A stretch of DNA of 64,000 bases from assembly GCA_032068765.1 (NCBI GenBank), contig DAMBHY010000004.1:1-64000 (forward strand). Direction: 5' to 3'. The position numbers and the translations under genes are program-made. A model generated the notes under the pieces. The model worked only from the letters and a program-made list of their open reading frames with translations, searched no databases and was not told the origin of the DNA. The DNA is from DAMBHY01 sp032068765 (GTDB lineage Bacteria; Bacteroidota; Bacteroidia; Bacteroidales; Dysgonomonadaceae). Positions 16,074-25,354 of this stretch are shown piece by piece. Position 1 is the stretch's first letter, and each line of letters opens with the position of its first letter.

Positions 16074-18752
16074 TTAGAATTCCTGACCAAGAATAAAGTG
16101 AAGCTGGCTACCGCCTCGTTTACCTGTATTATCCCTGTCAAAACCATAAGCCCAGTCAAGACCCATCAGACCAATCATCGGTAAGAAGATTCTTGCACCA
16201 ACTCCAGCTGATTTTCGCAATTGGAAAGGATTAATATCTTTTATCTGTCCCCAAGCATTTCCCGCCTCAAGAAATGAAACACCATAAATGGTAGAATTGG
16301 GTTCGAGAATAAACGGATAACGCAATTCCAAACCAAAACGTGTATATGCTCTTGCTCCCTGACCAATTGAGTTATTGTCGTATCCTCTTAAGGCAATATT
16401 TTCTGTTGCGAAACTAGTGGAATAACCACTCATTCCGTCACCACCCACATCGAATGTTTCAAAAGGAGTTTGTTTGTTGACATTATAATATCCAATAACT
16501 CCAAACTCGGCACGCGTTGCAAAAACGGGTGTACGCTTAACAGTCATGGATGTGAGAGGAGTAAATGTTCTTATCTTCAACTTCCATTTATGATATTCGT
16601 TCCATCTATATTTTGCTGCATCTTCCATGCCTTGTGCGTCTTTTTTGAATTTTGAATAATCGACTCCATCAATCATTGAAAAAGGAGGAGTAATATTTGC
16701 ATTCAAAGTAAATTGTGAACCCATTCTAGTGTAGATTGGATTATCAATGGAATTTCTTGCAAAAGTAAGATTTAATGAAATACTATTACTTGAACCTGTC
16801 ATAAATGGAAATGAGTTATAACCATACCAATTTTTCAAATTATATCGTTGAAATGCCAATTCACCATTCAAGTAAAAATAATCATCCGGCCATTCCAAAC
16901 GTTTTCCATAACCAATGGATGTTCCCATCATTTCAAAAACCTTATTAGGGTCAGCTGCCAAAGCCGCCAAATCCTGATAATTATATCCGCCATATCCGCC
17001 GTATGCACCATAACCACCGTATGCACCGTAAGGACTATACATTGGGTTATACATGTTGGAACTTGAATAATAATTAGAGTTCATACCGGTATAGCGTGAG
17101 TAGTATGCACTAACAGAGAAGTTATTTGGGCGTGATTTACCAAACCATGGTTCAGTAAATGAAATCTGATATGACTGAAAATAGCGTCCGTTAGTTTGAG
17201 CACTTACTATCAATGTCTGACCCTCTCCCTGTGGAATAATACCTTTATAATTTTTAGGATGGAAAAGATTTTCTAATGAAAAGTTGTTAAGCTTCAAACT
17301 TAATTTTCCAACTAAACCTGTAACACCCCACCCTGCTGAAAATTCTATTTGGTCATTACCTTTAGAAACAAGCGGATAGCCAATATCAACCGTTCCGTCT
17401 TCTGGATGTGGATTTACCTGAATATCTTTTGAAATCGCTTCAGGATCGAAGTGACCTGTTTGAGCCAATTCTCTCATCGAACGAATAATATCTTCTTTGC
17501 TGTAAACCGCCCCAGGCTTTGTTCGTAATTCACGACGAACCACATCTTCATACAAACGGTCATTACCTGAAATAGTAACACGATTAATAGTAGCTTTCGG
17601 TCCTTCAATCACACGAAGTTCCAAATCCACAGAATCATTTTCAATATTTACCTCCACTGGTTCGATTCGTGAAAATAAGTATCCATGATTCTGGTACTGA
17701 TTGATAACAGCATCTTCATCTGTAGCTAGTCTTTCGGACAATTTCTTTTGGTTATAAACATCACCTGCCTTCATATTTAACCATCTGTCCAAGTCGTATG
17801 TATTGTAAATTGTATTACCGACCCAGTTTATTTTGTTAATATGGTATAATGAACCTTCATCAACACGAATGAAAACATTCACTGATTTATCATCATGCTT
17901 TGTAACGGAGTCAGAAATGATTTCCGCATCACGATATCCTAATTCATGATATTTAGCGATAAGGTTTTTCTTGTCTTCTTCGTAATTTTCTTGAACAAAT
18001 TTCTTTGTTTTGAATAAATTCAAGAGTTTCCCTCTTTCGTTCGTTTTTTTCATTGCCCGTTTCAGCTTGTTGTCTGAAATAGCTTTATTCCCTTCAATAG
18101 TGATTTTGTTGACACCTATTTTTTCTTTTTTGTCGATGTTGATTCCCAAAATAATCTGATTTTTATTATTTGGGTCAGGCGTTTGTGTGATGTCAATTGT
18201 AGCATCACCGAAACCTTTGTCAGCAAAGTATTTTTTAATAATTGTTTTTGCAGTATTGATTTGGTTGGGTGTTATTTGATTTCCTTTTACAACGCCAATT
18301 TTCTTATCTATATCCTCACGTTCGCTCTTTTTAACTCCTGTATATCTGATTTCTCCTACACGAGGACGATCTTTCAATTGAATCTGTAGCCAAATTTTAT
18401 CACCTTCTATTTTATCTGCAAGAATCTTCACATTTGAGAACAAACCTTGTTTCCAAAAACGCTCTATGGCGTTTGTCACTTCATTTCCCGGCACAGTAAT
18501 CGTTTGACCTTTTGCTAATCCTGAAAAATTGATTAACACAAAACTTTGGTCTTCGTACATGGTGTTTTCAATACCAGTAACACGGATATCTGCAATAGTA
18601 TATTTTTGGGGATTTGCCGAATAATCAATCACCGGAGTATTGGTGAATGGTATGGAAGTATTTTTTACAGAATCAGTTTTAACTGTTTGTGCTAAAAGCC
18701 CGATAGGCAGCATCAAAAGAATTATATTTAGTAAAAAGGGTTTCTTCAACAT
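16074..18752 (-). CDS. bamA: Outer-membrane assembly factor BamA
   Basis: BamA (892 residues) is the core of the BAM complex that inserts beta-barrel proteins into the outer membrane. A signal peptide (residues 1-21, ending LLAQ) precedes five POTRA repeats over about residues 45-460, and a 16-strand barrel fills the C-terminus, closing with LHFILGQEF (aromatic last residue as expected). It is longer than E. coli BamA (810), partly because of a Tyr/Gly/Asn-rich segment at about residues 550-590 within the barrel, with repeats of GAYGGY type. Genes for UppS upstream and Skp downstream are on the same strand. Confidence 0.96.
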   Translation of the reverse strand: MLKKPFLLNIILLMLPIGLLAQTVKTDSVKNTSIPFTNTPVIDYSANPQKYTIADIRVTGIENTMYEDQSFVLINFSGLAKGQTITVPGNEVTNAIERFWKQGLFSNVKILADKIEGDKIWLQIQLKDRPRVGEIRYTGVKKSEREDIDKKIGVVKGNQITPNQINTAKTIIKKYFADKGFGDATIDITQTPDPNNKNQIILGINIDKKEKIGVNKITIEGNKAISDNKLKRAMKKTNERGKLLNLFKTKKFVQENYEEDKKNLIAKYHELGYRDAEIISDSVTKHDDKSVNVFIRVDEGSLYHINKINWVGNTIYNTYDLDRWLNMKAGDVYNQKKLSERLATDEDAVINQYQNHGYLFSRIEPVEVNIENDSVDLELRVIEGPKATINRVTISGNDRLYEDVVRRELRTKPGAVYSKEDIIRSMRELAQTGHFDPEAISKDIQVNPHPEDGTVDIGYPLVSKGNDQIEFSAGWGVTGLVGKLSLKLNNFSLENLFHPKNYKGIIPQGEGQTLIVSAQTNGRYFQSYQISFTEPWFGKSRPNNFSVSAYYSRYTGMNSNYYSSSNMYNPMYSPYGAYGGYGAYGGYGGYNYQDLAALAADPNKVFEMMGTSIGYGKRLEWPDDYFYLNGELAFQRYNLKNWYGYNSFPFMTGSSNSISLNLTFARNSIDNPIYTRMGSQFTLNANITPPFSMIDGVDYSKFKKDAQGMEDAAKYRWNEYHKWKLKIRTFTPLTSMTVKRTPVFATRAEFGVIGYYNVNKQTPFETFDVGGDGMSGYSTSFATENIALRGYDNNSIGQGARAYTRFGLELRYPFILEPNSTIYGVSFLEAGNAWGQIKDINPFQLRKSAGVGARIFLPMIGLMGLDWAYGFDRDNTGKRGGSQLHFILGQEF

Positions 18753-18809
18753 TGTGATAATATATCTTGTCTCAGTTTGTGTTTATATTCTATAATCGAA
18801 CTTATTTAA

Positions 18810-19559
18810 TTAAGATTCTGATTGTATCTGTTCGCTGGTTTTACCAAAACGACGCTCTCTATTTTGATAATCAACAATTGCTTCGTATAGTTGTTCTTCT
18901 CTGAAATCCGGCCAAAAAGTGTCGGTAAAATAAAATTCGGAATAAGCCGTCTGCCACAATAGGAAATTGCTTATTCTTTTCTCTCCTCCAGTTCTTATAA
19001 GTAAATCGGGATCAGGAATATTTTTTGTCGTAAGATAATTTGAAACCAAATCTTCATTTATGTCTTCAACATCAATTTTGCTGTCACAAATATCTTTAGC
19101 AATAAGCTTTAAAGCATTCGAAATCTCCCATTTTGAGGAGTAACTCAAAGCTAAAAGAAGCGTTAGATTGTTGCATTTAGAGGTATCCTCTTCGCATTTG
19201 CGCAATGCGGCAAGTGTATTTTCTGGAAGTCGATTAACATCTCCCATCGCTACTATTCTCACTCCAGTCTTTACCAAGTCAGGAGTTTCCTTGGATATAG
19301 CATACACCATCAAATTCATTAATGCATCAATCTCTTCAACAGGACGATTCCAGTTTTCTGTAGAAAACGCATAAATTGTAAGATATTTTACGCCTGCTCT
19401 TGTAGCTGCCTCAACAACTTTCCGGACGGAATTAACACCTTCTTTATGGCCCTCAGAACGCTCAAGACCTCGTGCTTTTGCCCAACGCCCATTTCCATCC
19501 ATTATAATGGCTATATGTGAAGGAATGGAAGTTTTATCTATTTTATCTAGTAATGACAT
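18810..19559 (-). CDS. uppS: Undecaprenyl (di-trans,poly-cis) diphosphate synthase
   Basis: A cis-prenyltransferase of 249 residues that makes the C55 lipid carrier for peptidoglycan and surface glycans. The catalytic segment IAIIMDGNGRWAK (Asp21) is intact, as are AFSTENWNRP and the substrate-binding ending LLIRTGGEKRISNFLLWQTAYSEFYF with WPDF. Located between a DUF6242 lipoprotein gene (27 bases upstream) and bamA (57 bases downstream), consistent with one envelope operon. Cytoplasmic or membrane-associated. Confidence 0.97.
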   Translation of the reverse strand: MSLLDKIDKTSIPSHIAIIMDGNGRWAKARGLERSEGHKEGVNSVRKVVEAATRAGVKYLTIYAFSTENWNRPVEEIDALMNLMVYAISKETPDLVKTGVRIVAMGDVNRLPENTLAALRKCEEDTSKCNNLTLLLALSYSSKWEISNALKLIAKDICDSKIDVEDINEDLVSNYLTTKNIPDPDLLIRTGGEKRISNFLLWQTAYSEFYFTDTFWPDFREEQLYEAIVDYQNRERRFGKTSEQIQSES

Positions 19560-19586
19560 TTTTCAAAATGAAATCAACAAAGAATT

Positions 19587-20939
19587 TTACTTATTCTTAT
19601 TAAGGATTCCTTCCCAAGCATCATAAAGAGTAGCTGTAGTAGTTTTTCCCACGAAAATTCTTATATAGTTATTTGAATCAACAATAATTGAAGCGTATTT
19701 TCTGTATGGAAAATTGGTTGGTAAAACCTGATTTACATCATTCAAATTCCAGTTAATACCATTATTCATGGAATAAATTATTCCGTTTTTACCTGTTCCT
19801 ATTGTACATAACGCATAAAGTTTGGAATCATATAAGAATAATGTACTACCCTGCATGGTTGCTCCGGTAAAAATATTCAAAGGAGAATCAATTGGCAATG
19901 AATTAATTTTATCACCATCTTCCTGGAGCATCCAAACTATTTCATTTGACGAATTATTAAGGGTTTTTCCTCCTGAAATAATTATGAATCTTGTCGAATG
20001 AATATTTTGGTCTTCTAAAGAAACGGATGAAAATGATTTCAATGGCAAGTTTGTAGGAATATTATCCAATATTCTCATTTGTGAGAAATCTTTTGTTTTG
20101 GCATATTTGAAGATACCTTTTTGATTTACAACGCATAAAATTGAATCATTGGTGGCAGATGGAAGAATTCCAAAAATTGATTTAACGGGATATGTTGCAT
20201 TAATTTTCGTCCAATTAATACCATCTAAACTTTTGTATACAGCATCATTCATATCCAAAGCAAATATTCCATTTACTGTAGATTTTACGCTTTGCAAATC
20301 TACTGCTGTATTGATTCCAACCAATGAAATGGCTGTGTTGGTTTTACCATCAGAAGACACAACTCCTTTTATTCCAGAAGTTGTGCGGTAATAGGTATAT
20401 ATTTTCGTGTTATATAAAACAGTTTTACTTTCTATGGCTTCATTCGGAATATATGTATCAGAGACTTTATGCCATGAAAGGATGTTAGGGTTTTCTGTGT
20501 ATTTGTTTAGCTTAAAAGTATATGTTTTAGTATTTGCTTTGTTTTCAGAAGTAACAACTATCTTATCTAGCCTAGCAATATTTACCGAGTCAGTCTGTTT
20601 CCAAATGTACACGCTATCAGGATTACTTAAGTGAATTTCAACCAACGGAAAAATTCCTTGTGCATAGCTTAACTTGAGCATTACATTTTTGGGTTCAAAA
20701 CCAAATGTGATAGGAGTTTCATTAAAAATCTTATTGTTCAGTTGATCAATTGAAAAGATTGTATTTTTCAATACTCCTAAGGAGTCGTAATTAGAAGTTG
20801 TTGAGAAATTATAAATTTGAGCATCAGGCGACGCATCAATCGGAATGTTGTTATCAGAATTAAGACAAGAAGTCAAAAAAGCTATTCCAAAAAGCAAAAC
20901 AATATAACCGTAAAAATATCTGAATGTCATTTGTTTCAA
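19587..20939 (-). CDS. DUF6242-type lipoprotein
   Basis: A 450-residue predicted lipoprotein: the signal segment ends with the lipobox LTSC (Cys25), followed by Asn/Asp-rich residues that may favour surface export in Bacteroidota. The N-terminal region looks like an Ig-like or DUF4959-type beta domain, and the rest has repeated short beta motifs (KSLDGINWTKI, SMNNGINWNL) like the propeller/BNR-type repeats of DUF6242. The family name is from memory. Its place just before uppS-bamA-skp hints at an envelope function. First gene of that operon, with a promoter-like box immediately upstream. Confidence 0.8.
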   Translation of the reverse strand: MKQMTFRYFYGYIVLLFGIAFLTSCLNSDNNIPIDASPDAQIYNFSTTSNYDSLGVLKNTIFSIDQLNNKIFNETPITFGFEPKNVMLKLSYAQGIFPLVEIHLSNPDSVYIWKQTDSVNIARLDKIVVTSENKANTKTYTFKLNKYTENPNILSWHKVSDTYIPNEAIESKTVLYNTKIYTYYRTTSGIKGVVSSDGKTNTAISLVGINTAVDLQSVKSTVNGIFALDMNDAVYKSLDGINWTKINATYPVKSIFGILPSATNDSILCVVNQKGIFKYAKTKDFSQMRILDNIPTNLPLKSFSSVSLEDQNIHSTRFIIISGGKTLNNSSNEIVWMLQEDGDKINSLPIDSPLNIFTGATMQGSTLFLYDSKLYALCTIGTGKNGIIYSMNNGINWNLNDVNQVLPTNFPYRKYASIIVDSNNYIRIFVGKTTTATLYDAWEGILNKNK

Positions 20940-20970
20940 AAATATTATTGTACAATACGTTTAAGTTATG

Positions 20971-20978
20971 CAAAAGTA
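20971..20978 (-). promoter_or_regulatory. Putative promoter of the DUF6242-uppS-bamA-skp block
   Basis: TACTTTTG on the minus strand matches TAnnTTTG and ends 31 bases before the lipoprotein start. No clear -33 TTTG. Confidence 0.6.
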
Positions 20979-21016
20979 GAAAGTTTTTTCTTGTATAAGC
21001 ACATTAGGATTAATAT

Positions 21017-22093
21017 TTAAATAAAATTTCGAGATATTTCATTCTTTAAATGAAAGTAATCAGAATCAAAATACCTTTTAGCGGTTCTTCCGATTATGTT
21101 GACAGTCGGGGCTTTCACTCCTTCACCTATTAATTTTTCTCCTTTTTCAATAAATGCTTCGTCCCATAAATTGCTTTGAATAAAACGATTTAATGTATCC
21201 GCACCACCTTCAACAAGCAATGAATTTATGCCCAACTCAAATAATCTATTTAAAATATCAAACAACGAGGGTTCATTGGTAATCTTAATAGACAAAACGT
21301 TGGGTATATTTTTTTCATTTGATCCAAGAACAATCGTTTTTAATTTTCCATCGAACAATGAATGTGTATGCGGCACTTTTCCGGATTTGTCTATAAGAAT
21401 TCTTGTTGGATGATTGCTGTTCCAGAACCTTACATCCAGTTTCGGATTGTCTAACAGCGCCGTATTCGTCCCCACTAATATTCCATCAACGCGTGAGCGT
21501 AATTTGTGCGTAAGAGTCTGAGTAACAAAATTGGAAATTTTGATAGGTAAGAGATTGTCTCCAAATTGACGATTTCTATCCAAAAAGCCATCCCCTGACT
21601 CTGCCCACTTCAGAATAATGTAAGGCCGATGTTCTATTTGGTTTGTAAAAAAAACACTGTTCAATTCTTTTGCTTCTTTTTCCAAAACTCCAGAGATGAC
21701 TTCAATTCCTCCATCCTTCAATAATTGAATGCCTCTTCCAGAAACTTTTGGATTTGGATCTGTAGTGGCAATTACCACGCGCTTTATTTTTTTCTCAATA
21801 ATCAAATTGGCGCAAGGAGGCGTTTTCCCAAAATGAGAGCAAGGTTCAAGCGATACATAAATAGTTGATTCCGGCAGAAATTCCTTATTTTTGACAGAAT
21901 TTACCGCATTTACTTCCGCGTGAGCATCTCCGCATTTTTTATGAAAACCTTCACCAATTATATTATTGTTGTGAACGATGACTGCTCCCACCATCGGATT
22001 AGGTGACGTGTGTCCTTCTCCTAATCTTGCAAGTTGAAGACATCGCTTCATAAAAACCATATCTGCAGACAAATTTTGTATCTTTGTTTTCAT
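21017..22093 (-). CDS. ribD: Bifunctional riboflavin biosynthesis deaminase/reductase RibD
   Basis: RibD deaminates and then reduces the pyrimidine intermediate of riboflavin synthesis. The N-terminal deaminase has the zinc site HAE at 58-60 and PCSHFGKTPPC with Cys85 and Cys94. The C-terminal reductase contains SRVDGILVGTNTALLDNPKL and SLLVEGGADTLNRFI. At 358 residues it is full length. Its start codon is separated from the divergent prmC start by a single base, so its own promoter must lie within prmC; none matching the consensus was found there. Cytoplasmic. Confidence 0.97.
   Translation of the reverse strand: MKTKIQNLSADMVFMKRCLQLARLGEGHTSPNPMVGAVIVHNNNIIGEGFHKKCGDAHAEVNAVNSVKNKEFLPESTIYVSLEPCSHFGKTPPCANLIIEKKIKRVVIATTDPNPKVSGRGIQLLKDGGIEVISGVLEKEAKELNSVFFTNQIEHRPYIILKWAESGDGFLDRNRQFGDNLLPIKISNFVTQTLTHKLRSRVDGILVGTNTALLDNPKLDVRFWNSNHPTRILIDKSGKVPHTHSLFDGKLKTIVLGSNEKNIPNVLSIKITNEPSLFDILNRLFELGINSLLVEGGADTLNRFIQSNLWDEAFIEKGEKLIGEGVKAPTVNIIGRTAKRYFDSDYFHLKNEISRNFI
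22079..22086 (+). promoter_or_regulatory. Putative prmC promoter -7 box inside ribD
   Basis: TATCTTTG fits TAnnTTTG and lies within the first codons of ribD, ending 8 bases before the prmC ATG. If used, the prmC mRNA would be leaderless or nearly so. No -33 TTTG at normal spacing. Confidence 0.5.
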
Positions 22094-22094
22094 A

Positions 22095-22931
22095 ATGAAA
22101 GATTTGAAACAATATATTCAGAACGCGTTGAAAAATTATTCCTCAGACGAAGCGGAAGCCCTTTCAATATACATTTTGCAAGAAGCTTTCGGATTTTCCC
22201 GCGCAAATCTTCACTCTAACAAAGTTACAAAATTATCTTCAGTTCAGAAATCGTATTTGGATGAGATTTTGCAACGTCTGTCTCGTCACGAACCCATACA
22301 ATATATTTTAGGTAAATGCTATTTTTATGATTTAGTTTTCGAAGTAAATCCCAATGTACTAATTCCTCGACCCGAAACGGAGGAACTCGTTTTTTGGATT
22401 TTGGAAGATTACAAAAGTCATCAGCCTAAAATTCTGGATATTGGCACAGGAAGCGGATGCATTGCCATTACACTTGCGAAAAAACTACCCGACTCAGACG
22501 TTTCAGCTTGGGATATCTCCGAGAAAGCGTTGAAAACAGCAAAAATAAATGCCGAAAACTATAAAGTCGATGTAAATTTCAAGCAAGTTAACATATTTCA
22601 TTTCAATGATATTTGTGAAGATAAATTTGATTTAATTGTAAGCAATCCGCCATACATCTGTTCGATAGAAAAGAAGGATATGAAAAGAAATGTGCTTGAT
22701 TATGAACCTGAGACCGCTCTTTTTGTAACCGACGAGAATCCGCTAATCTTTTATGAAAAAATTTCTGATTTTGCATTACAGAATCTTTCAACTGATGGTA
22801 GTCTATATTTCGAAATAAATAGAAGAATGGGAGAAGAGATGAAAACTATGTTGAAAAATAAAGGTTTTTCAAAAATAGAGTTGCGTAAAGACATCTCTCA
22901 AAACGATCGCATGATTAAAGCACAACTATGA
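22095..22931 (+). CDS. prmC: Release-factor glutamine methyltransferase PrmC/HemK
   Basis: PrmC methylates the glutamine of the GGQ motif in release factors RF1 and RF2. At 278 residues it has the N-terminal helical domain and a Rossmann methyltransferase domain with PRPETEELV, ILDIGTGSGCIAI (SAM binding) and the catalytic NPPY at 184-187. First gene of a tightly packed unit: its stop overlaps the recX start by 4 bases (ATGA). The start is fixed by the very close ribD start. Confidence 0.96.
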   Translation: MKDLKQYIQNALKNYSSDEAEALSIYILQEAFGFSRANLHSNKVTKLSSVQKSYLDEILQRLSRHEPIQYILGKCYFYDLVFEVNPNVLIPRPETEELVFWILEDYKSHQPKILDIGTGSGCIAITLAKKLPDSDVSAWDISEKALKTAKINAENYKVDVNFKQVNIFHFNDICEDKFDLIVSNPPYICSIEKKDMKRNVLDYEPETALFVTDENPLIFYEKISDFALQNLSTDGSLYFEINRRMGEEMKTMLKNKGFSKIELRKDISQNDRMIKAQL

Positions 22932-23413
22932 AACTTCAACCGCTCAATATCTCAAAAGATGAAGCATTCAAAAAGATGGCGGCGATGTGCGCCCGTCGTG
23001 AATATTGCACGGGCGACATTCTGAAAAAACTCCAAAAATACGAATTCGAAGAAGCCGAAGTAAACTCCATAATTAATAAGCTGATAAAACAAAAATTTGT
23101 AGATGATTCACGCTACTGCAGAGGTTACATCAACGACAAAATTAAGTTTTCCAAATGGGGAAAAATTAAAATTGAATACCATCTTAGAAGCAAAGGAATT
23201 GCTCAAGAAACAATTCGTTCAGCAATGGAAGAACTTTCCGTCGAAGACAGCACGGAAGCCTTAAAAAACATACTAAAGCAGAAAAGAAAGTCGGTAAAAG
23301 GAAATTCTGATTACGAAATTAAAACTAAATTGATTCGTTTTGCATTGTCTCGCGGTTTCTCCATGAGCGAAATCATTACACAATTAGACAACCTATCTTT
23401 ACATGATGATTAA
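22928..23413 (+). CDS. recX: Regulatory protein RecX
   Basis: RecX (161 residues) binds RecA filaments and restrains recombination. Three-helix repeats are recognisable: ARREYCTGDILKKLQKYEFEEAEVNSIINKL, then KFVDDSRYCRGYINDKIKFSKWG, then EYHLRSKGIAQETIRSAMEEL. It overlaps prmC by 4 bases and comF by 11, so translation is probably coupled. recA itself is not in the window. Cytoplasmic. Confidence 0.93.
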   Translation: MKLQPLNISKDEAFKKMAAMCARREYCTGDILKKLQKYEFEEAEVNSIINKLIKQKFVDDSRYCRGYINDKIKFSKWGKIKIEYHLRSKGIAQETIRSAMEELSVEDSTEALKNILKQKRKSVKGNSDYEIKTKLIRFALSRGFSMSEIITQLDNLSLHDD

Positions 23414-24101
23414 ACAAATAGTAAACGAATTCTTAAATCTTTTCTTTCCACGCGTATGTGTCGTTTGCGAGGAAAGACTGTTGAGGGAAGAAAACGGAAT
23501 CTGTTTATCCTGCCAATACGATTTGCCTAAAACTAACAATTACCTGCAGAATGAAAATTCAATGGATGTGATGTTAGCCGGTAGATTTCCTCATTTCCAA
23601 CGTGCAACGTCATTTTGTGTTTTTACAAAACAAGGCACAATGCAGGCAGTTATCCACCATATCAAATACAATCATGGAACCGAACTGGGATTTAAAATGG
23701 GGAAGTTATTCGGTAACGAAATTAAAAATAGTGAATTCATTTCCTCCGTAGACGTTATCATTCCAATTCCTCTTCATTCAAAAAAACAAAAGCAGAGAGG
23801 ATACAATCAGGCGGAAGTTATAGCCAAAGGTATGGGAGAAGAACTCAACCTGCCGGTTATTACTGACGCACTTGTTCGCTCTATCCACAACCCTACGCAA
23901 ACCAAGCGCACTAAAACTCAACGCTGGGAAAATGTAAACGGTATCTTCGCAATATTGGATTCTTCAATTTTGGAAAACAAACATATTCTGCTGGTGGATG
24001 ATGTCATGACCACCGGCTCAACAATCGAAGCAGCAGCCAACGCGTTGATTAAAATTCCTAATATCAAAATCAGCGTCGCCACTTTAGCCCAAGCACTATA
24101 A
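23403..24101 (+). CDS. comF: ComF family protein (phosphoribosyltransferase fold)
   Basis: A 232-residue ComF-like protein. It has an N-terminal zinc-ribbon (CVVCEERLLREENGICLSC) and a C-terminal type I phosphoribosyltransferase domain with the PRPP loop ILLVDDVMTTGST and the family motif RGYNQAEVIAKG. In competent bacteria ComF supports DNA uptake; in Bacteroidota its role is not established. It overlaps recX by 11 bases and ends the prmC-recX-comF unit. Start could also be the second Met. Confidence 0.93.
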   Translation: MMIKQIVNEFLNLFFPRVCVVCEERLLREENGICLSCQYDLPKTNNYLQNENSMDVMLAGRFPHFQRATSFCVFTKQGTMQAVIHHIKYNHGTELGFKMGKLFGNEIKNSEFISSVDVIIPIPLHSKKQKQRGYNQAEVIAKGMGEELNLPVITDALVRSIHNPTQTKRTKTQRWENVNGIFAILDSSILENKHILLVDDVMTTGSTIEAAANALIKIPNIKISVATLAQAL

Positions 24102-24134
24102 CTCTTTATTTCTCAAAAATTCTAGGGAAATCAT

Positions 24135-24142
24135 TATCTTTG
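24135..24142 (+). promoter_or_regulatory. Putative pyrE promoter -7 box
   Basis: TATCTTTG matches TAnnTTTG and ends 27 bases before the pyrE start, in the gap after comF. Confidence 0.6.
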
Positions 24143-24169
24143 TACATCCATTAATACTTTCAATGCAAT

Positions 24170-24802
24170 ATGAATACAATCAAACAACAAACCGCCGAAA
24201 GACTCTTGAGAGTAAATGCAGTGAAATTACAGCCTGATCAACCTTTTACCTGGGCTTCCGGCTGGAAATCTCCTATCTATTGCGATAACAGAAAATTAAA
24301 TTCCCATCCGGAGATACGAAATTTTCTAAAAGTACAATTTGCGCATCTTATTCTGGAAAAATATCCTAATGTGGAAGTGATAGCGGGCGTGGCAACTGGA
24401 GCTATAGCCATTGGAGCCTTAGTGGCGGATGTTTTAGGATTGCCCTTTGTGTATATCCGCGCGACTCCTAAAGACCACGGTTTGGAAAATCTGATTGAAG
24501 GTGAATTGAAACCCGGACAAAAAGTGGTAATCATAGAAGATTTGGTTTCTACTGGAGGCAGCAGCCTTAAAGCTGTGCACGCAACACGCAAAGGTGGTGC
24601 GGAAGTACTTGGTATGATTGCTATTTTCACTTATGGATTTCCCATTTCACAAAATGCTATGAAAGAAAACAATGTTGAGTTGACAACCCTTTGCACATAC
24701 GAGGATATTCTTGCTCAGGCTCTACACACAAATTATATTGATGAAAATCAATTAGCAACTTTACAGGAATGGCGCAAAGAACCAGCAACCTGGGGCAAAT
24801 AA
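24170..24802 (+). CDS. pyrE: Orotate phosphoribosyltransferase
   Basis: PyrE joins orotate with PRPP to form orotidine 5'-phosphate in pyrimidine synthesis. At 210 residues it is normal length. The PRPP-binding segment is VVIIEDLVSTGGSS; the substrate loop includes FTWASGWKSPIYCDNR and the flexible segment IRATPKDHGL. Followed 21 bases later by an SRPBCC gene, an arrangement I recall from other Bacteroidales. Cytoplasmic. Confidence 0.97.
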   Translation: MNTIKQQTAERLLRVNAVKLQPDQPFTWASGWKSPIYCDNRKLNSHPEIRNFLKVQFAHLILEKYPNVEVIAGVATGAIAIGALVADVLGLPFVYIRATPKDHGLENLIEGELKPGQKVVIIEDLVSTGGSSLKAVHATRKGGAEVLGMIAIFTYGFPISQNAMKENNVELTTLCTYEDILAQALHTNYIDENQLATLQEWRKEPATWGK

Positions 24803-24823
24803 TCAAAACTTAAAAATATATAG

Positions 24824-25258
24824 ATGACTGAATTTGTTAGTAATGTAAAAACAATTCCTCATTCCGATAGTGATATCTATCTTTCACTCTCCGACTTGAG
24901 AAATCTGGAACTTGTGAAAGATAAAATTCCTATGGATAAAATACGTGATTTTTATTTTGACGAAAACAGCGTATCATTTACCGTTGATCCGGTAGGGTCC
25001 ATAAAATTCAATGTTGTAGAACGCGAACCTCACAAGTTGGTGAAATTTAAATCCGAGAAACTCCCATTCGACTTGTTTTTGTGGATTCAGTTGGTGTCTA
25101 AAGATGAAAAAGACACAAAACTGCGATTGACAGTGAAAGCAGATTTAAATATGTTTATGAAACCGATGGTGTCTAAACCGCTCAAAGACGCGGTTGAGAA
25201 AATTTCTGATGCTTTGACTCTTCTGCCCTACGACCAAATTGCTCAGAATCGACATTAA
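24824..25258 (+). CDS. SRPBCC (START-like) family protein
   Basis: A 144-residue protein with the SRPBCC ligand-pocket pattern: an N-terminal strand and short helices (SDLRNLELVKDKIP), long antiparallel strands (VKFKSEKLPFDLFLWIQLV, KLRLTVKADLN) and a C-terminal helix (PLKDAVEKISDALTLL). No signal peptide. The ligand is unknown. It probably shares the pyrE transcript and has no obvious plus-strand T-tract terminator of its own. Confidence 0.85.
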   Translation: MTEFVSNVKTIPHSDSDIYLSLSDLRNLELVKDKIPMDKIRDFYFDENSVSFTVDPVGSIKFNVVEREPHKLVKFKSEKLPFDLFLWIQLVSKDEKDTKLRLTVKADLNMFMKPMVSKPLKDAVEKISDALTLLPYDQIAQNRH

Positions 25259-25299
25259 AAAAATCGACCGAACAGATTCTTCACAGAGTTTGTTCGGTC
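25257..25299 (-). terminator. Terminator for the NigD-like gene
   Basis: GACCGAACA (25266-25274) pairs with TGTTCGGTC (25291-25299). The T run lies on the minus-strand side, so it serves mainly the leftward gene at 25355-26080. Confidence 0.75.
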
Positions 25300-25354
25300 A
25301 TTGGAAAATCAAAAAGTCATATAAGAAATAGAACTATAAAATAAGTGTAGTTTG

